From: Sphingomonas mollis
Lineage (GTDB): Bacteria > Pseudomonadota > Alphaproteobacteria > Sphingomonadales > Sphingomonadaceae
Length of the DNA: 64,000 nt
Reading direction: 5' to 3'
Assembly: GCF_016427505.1 (NCBI RefSeq)
Contig: NZ_JAELXS010000004.1
Location: forward strand, 248,001-312,000
Part shown: in pieces, positions 61,587 through 64,000 of the stretch
Numbering within the stretch: the stretch's first letter is position 1
Layout: the number at the start of each line of letters is the position of its first letter
Program-made: the position numbers and the translations under genes
The notes under the pieces: generated by a model
Databases searched by the model: none
What the model was told of the DNA's origin: nothing
The model's input: only the letters and a program-made list of their open reading frames with translations

Positions 61587-64000
61587 TCAGAGGCGGAAGT
61601 TGACGCCGACCGTCACCGTCCGCCCGATCCGCGTCTCGAACAAGGTGTCCTGACGAACGCTGTCGATATACAGCCGGTTCTGCTCGTCGGTCAGGTTCTG
61701 CGCCTCGACGATCAGCTTGATCTGGTCGGTGATGTTGTACGACGCGGAGGCATCGACATACAGCGTCGGTGCATTGCCCTGAAGATCGCTGCCCGGTGAT
61801 GCCGGGATGCCGCGGATGAACCGGTCGCGGTAGTTGGCGGTGCTGCGGATGCTGAACCGGTCGTCCTCGTAATAGATCGTGCCCGAGGCGGTGTTCTTCG
61901 ACAGCCCGACCAGATCGGCCGTCGTCGTCACCGTCGGCACCCCGCCGACGCTCGCCAGGATATAGCGGATTTGCGATGTCACGCGGGTATAGTTCGCCAG
62001 CATGCCGAAGTTCTTCAGGAACCCCGGCAGGAAGGTGAACGGCACCTGCGCATTGATCTCGACGCCCTCCAGGGGACCGCCCGGCGTATTGAACGGCTGC
62101 GACACGGTGAACAGCTCGGTCGGCAGCGTGTTGGAATTCTCCAGCAGCGCGTCGGGCAGGCCCAGCTGGTTGAACGGAATCTGGCTGTTGACGCTCTGGA
62201 TGAAGCTCTTGATGTTCTTGCGGAAATACGCCGCCGACAGCAGCGATCCCGGTCGGAAATACCATTCGATCGCCGCGTCGAACGTGTCCGCCCGGATCGG
62301 GTCGAGGAACGGGTTGTTGACGTTGCCGACACGCGTGACGGGATTGACGCCGCTGGTGGGCGTCAGCAGCCCCAGTTCCGGCCGCGCCAGCACCTTGGCG
62401 GCGGACAGACGCACGATCAGGTTCTGCATGGGTTCGATGACGAAGTTGGTCGATGGCAGCCAGTCGTCATACGCGTTGTTTGCGACGGCGTACTGACCGA
62501 CCAGATTGGTCGGCGACGTCACGCCCGCCGGCGGGGCCACCGCGATGATGCCGGACGCGCGCATGTCCGTCTTGATGTAGCGGACGCCGACATCGCCGCG
62601 GATGCCGACGCCGAACCGGTCGCCCAGATCGAACGTGCCCATCACATAGGCGCTCTTGATCTCTTCCTTCACCCGCGAGCGACCGCCGCCGCACTCGATC
62701 CCGCAGTAACGGACCGAGTTGAACCCGAACGTGTCCGCCCATTTGTCAGGATCGATCGCCGCCCAGCTGTTCGGCGCGCCCGATCCCCAGAGATCGCCGA
62801 CCCCGGTGATCTGCCGCGTGATGCTGGCGAGCGTCGTGCCGGCGGGCAACGCACGGACCACCGTGTCGGCGCTGTAGGGTCGCAGGAACGTGCTGAGGAA
62901 ATCGCTCTCGCGATATTGGCCGCCGGCCTTGATCGTCAGGTCCTCGCCGACCTTCCACCCGACATTGACCTCGCCGGTCATGTTCTTGGTATCGTTGCGC
63001 GACGGCTTGCCCTGAAAGCTGAAGCCGCCAAGAACCGTGCCATCGGACAGGCTGGGCGCGTAGCTGAAGGCGTTGGGATCGGACACGTCGAAGCCGAAGC
63101 CGATCGCCGGGGTCGATCCGTTGCGGTTGTCGATCGTGAAATTGTCGCTGTCGATCACGTCCATGAACGTCTGCAACCGCTTGCGGCCATCCCAGACGGA
63201 CTGGTTCAGGCCGACCAGGCCGCTGATCTCCAGCGCGTCGGTGAAGCGGTGTTTCCAGTTCAGGTTCGCCTGCTTGAAGCTCGACACGAAATGGTCGACC
63301 AGCCCCTCGGATCGCACATCGACGCCGTCGAACGTGCCGTTCACCAGCGAACCCTTGTCGTCGAAGGCGATGTCGCGCACCGACGTCATCGGCTGGCCGT
63401 TATTGGCGATCGACCGGGCGAAGGAGACGCCGGCGATGTAGTTGTCGCGCCTGGTCACGTCGAACCGCGAATAGAGCAGGTCGAGCGAGATGTCGGTGTC
63501 GGCATCCGGCCGGAATTGCAGCGTGACGGTGCCGCCGATGCGCTCCTGATCCTGTTCCGAATTCAGGTAACGCGGCAGGCGCGGCAGGAACGCGCCGCTG
63601 CCCGCCGTATTGGGCAGGTCGGCGCGGCGCAGGTTCTGGATCGTGTTGTACGCGGCGGTCGTGCTGGTACGCGGATTGCCGGTGCTGCACAGCGCCGCGG
63701 TCGATCCCTTCGCGCCGATGGCGGGATTGACGGGCGTGTAACCGACCGGCGAACAGAAGCCGCCATTGGTATTGGCCGACAGGATATCGACCGCCGAATA
63801 GCCGACCTCGCGGATGTTGCGCTTCTGATAGGCGACCGATCCCAGAATGCCGAAGCCGCTGTCGCCGAATTTCTTGGACACCAGCAGCGAGGCGCGCGGG
63901 TCGACCTTCTTCGACAGTTCGTTATAGATTCCGCGTCCCGTCGCCGACAGGACGAAGTCCTCGCGGTTGTCCATCGGCTTGGGCGCGGTCAGATCGACGG
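61587..64000 (-). CDS. TonB-dependent receptor, 5' end beyond window
   Basis: The frame runs off the right edge; reading before the first in-frame ATG (63974) remains open (VDLTAPKP), which fits the end of a plug domain and shows the gene extends further. At least 804 residues of barrel are present, with a GNAPTLYVDASASYNITD strand and C-terminus GVNFRL. Sequence style matches the sphingomonad/Caulobacter carbohydrate receptor group. The transported sugar is unknown but should relate to the hydrolases nearby. Confidence 0.85.
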   Translation of the reverse strand, partial: VDLTAPKPMDNREDFVLSATGRGIYNELSKKVDPRASLLVSKKFGDSGFGILGSVAYQKRNIREVGYSAVDILSANTNGGFCSPVGYTPVNPAIGAKGSTAALCSTGNPRTSTTAAYNTIQNLRRADLPNTAGSGAFLPRLPRYLNSEQDQERIGGTVTLQFRPDADTDISLDLLYSRFDVTRRDNYIAGVSFARSIANNGQPMTSVRDIAFDDKGSLVNGTFDGVDVRSEGLVDHFVSSFKQANLNWKHRFTDALEISGLVGLNQSVWDGRKRLQTFMDVIDSDNFTIDNRNGSTPAIGFGFDVSDPNAFSYAPSLSDGTVLGGFSFQGKPSRNDTKNMTGEVNVGWKVGEDLTIKAGGQYRESDFLSTFLRPYSADTVVRALPAGTTLASITRQITGVGDLWGSGAPNSWAAIDPDKWADTFGFNSVRYCGIECGGGRSRVKEEIKSAYVMGTFDLGDRFGVGIRGDVGVRYIKTDMRASGIIAVAPPAGVTSPTNLVGQYAVANNAYDDWLPSTNFVIEPMQNLIVRLSAAKVLARPELGLLTPTSGVNPVTRVGNVNNPFLDPIRADTFDAAIEWYFRPGSLLSAAYFRKNIKSFIQSVNSQIPFNQLGLPDALLENSNTLPTELFTVSQPFNTPGGPLEGVEINAQVPFTFLPGFLKNFGMLANYTRVTSQIRYILASVGGVPTVTTTADLVGLSKNTASGTIYYEDDRFSIRSTANYRDRFIRGIPASPGSDLQGNAPTLYVDASASYNITDQIKLIVEAQNLTDEQNRLYIDSVRQDTLFETRIGRTVTVGVNFRL

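Noticed and set aside
1..64000. CRISPR arrays, rRNA genes and complete insertion sequences
   Set aside because: No regularly spaced repeats, rRNA sequence or transposase with inverted ends was seen.

Overview
The window looks like chromosome from a high-GC alphaproteobacterium of the sphingomonad type (Sphingomonas or a close relative). Signs are several TonB-dependent receptors, a dense set of exported glycoside hydrolases, sphingomonad-style GC-rich intergenic palindromes, and an alphaproteobacterial SOS box (GTTC-N7-GTTC) ahead of umuDC. The genus is inferred from gene content only.

Backbone part 1 (1-12.45 kb): a ZnuD-like TonB receptor, a glutaryl-CoA dehydrogenase with a family III CoA-transferase and a class II aldolase-like gene, a DODA-type dioxygenase, an orphan iorA-like 2Fe-2S subunit, an RcnB-family protein, a GGDEF protein, a prolyl-hydroxylase-like oxygenase, recJ and tRNA-Glu(UUC).

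Integrated island (12431-40351, about 27.9 kb): the last 17 bp of tRNA-Glu are repeated exactly at 40335-40351, and a 606-residue tyrosine recombinase lies directly beside the tRNA. The cargo comes in blocks: a second integrase with an excisionase-like protein; a divergent pair of related winged-helix proteins; a tightly overlapping operon of unknown proteins next to a DUF4238 gene; a MerR-controlled metal-efflux block (short CDF transporter, czcCBA, a czcD broken by an in-frame stop, a Cys-rich periplasmic protein); a second MerR unit facing a glutaredoxin-MauE fusion; an SOS-controlled umuDC; and a four-gene cluster of HTH regulator, AAA+ ATPase, subtilisin-like protease and unknown protein. 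The ATPase-protease pair matches the IetAS toxin-antitoxin / anti-phage type, and the two flanking genes make it the most interesting system here.

Backbone part 2 (41-64 kb): a plant-polysaccharide utilisation region. GntR/FadR and LacI regulators, two TonB receptors, an MFS exporter, and exported enzymes of families GH127, GH30, GH28, GH29, GH26, a CE2-like esterase and a DUF1080 protein suggest use of pectin side chains, arabinogalactan and mannan. Several of the enzymes carry twin-arginine leaders. The window ends inside a TonB-dependent receptor gene.
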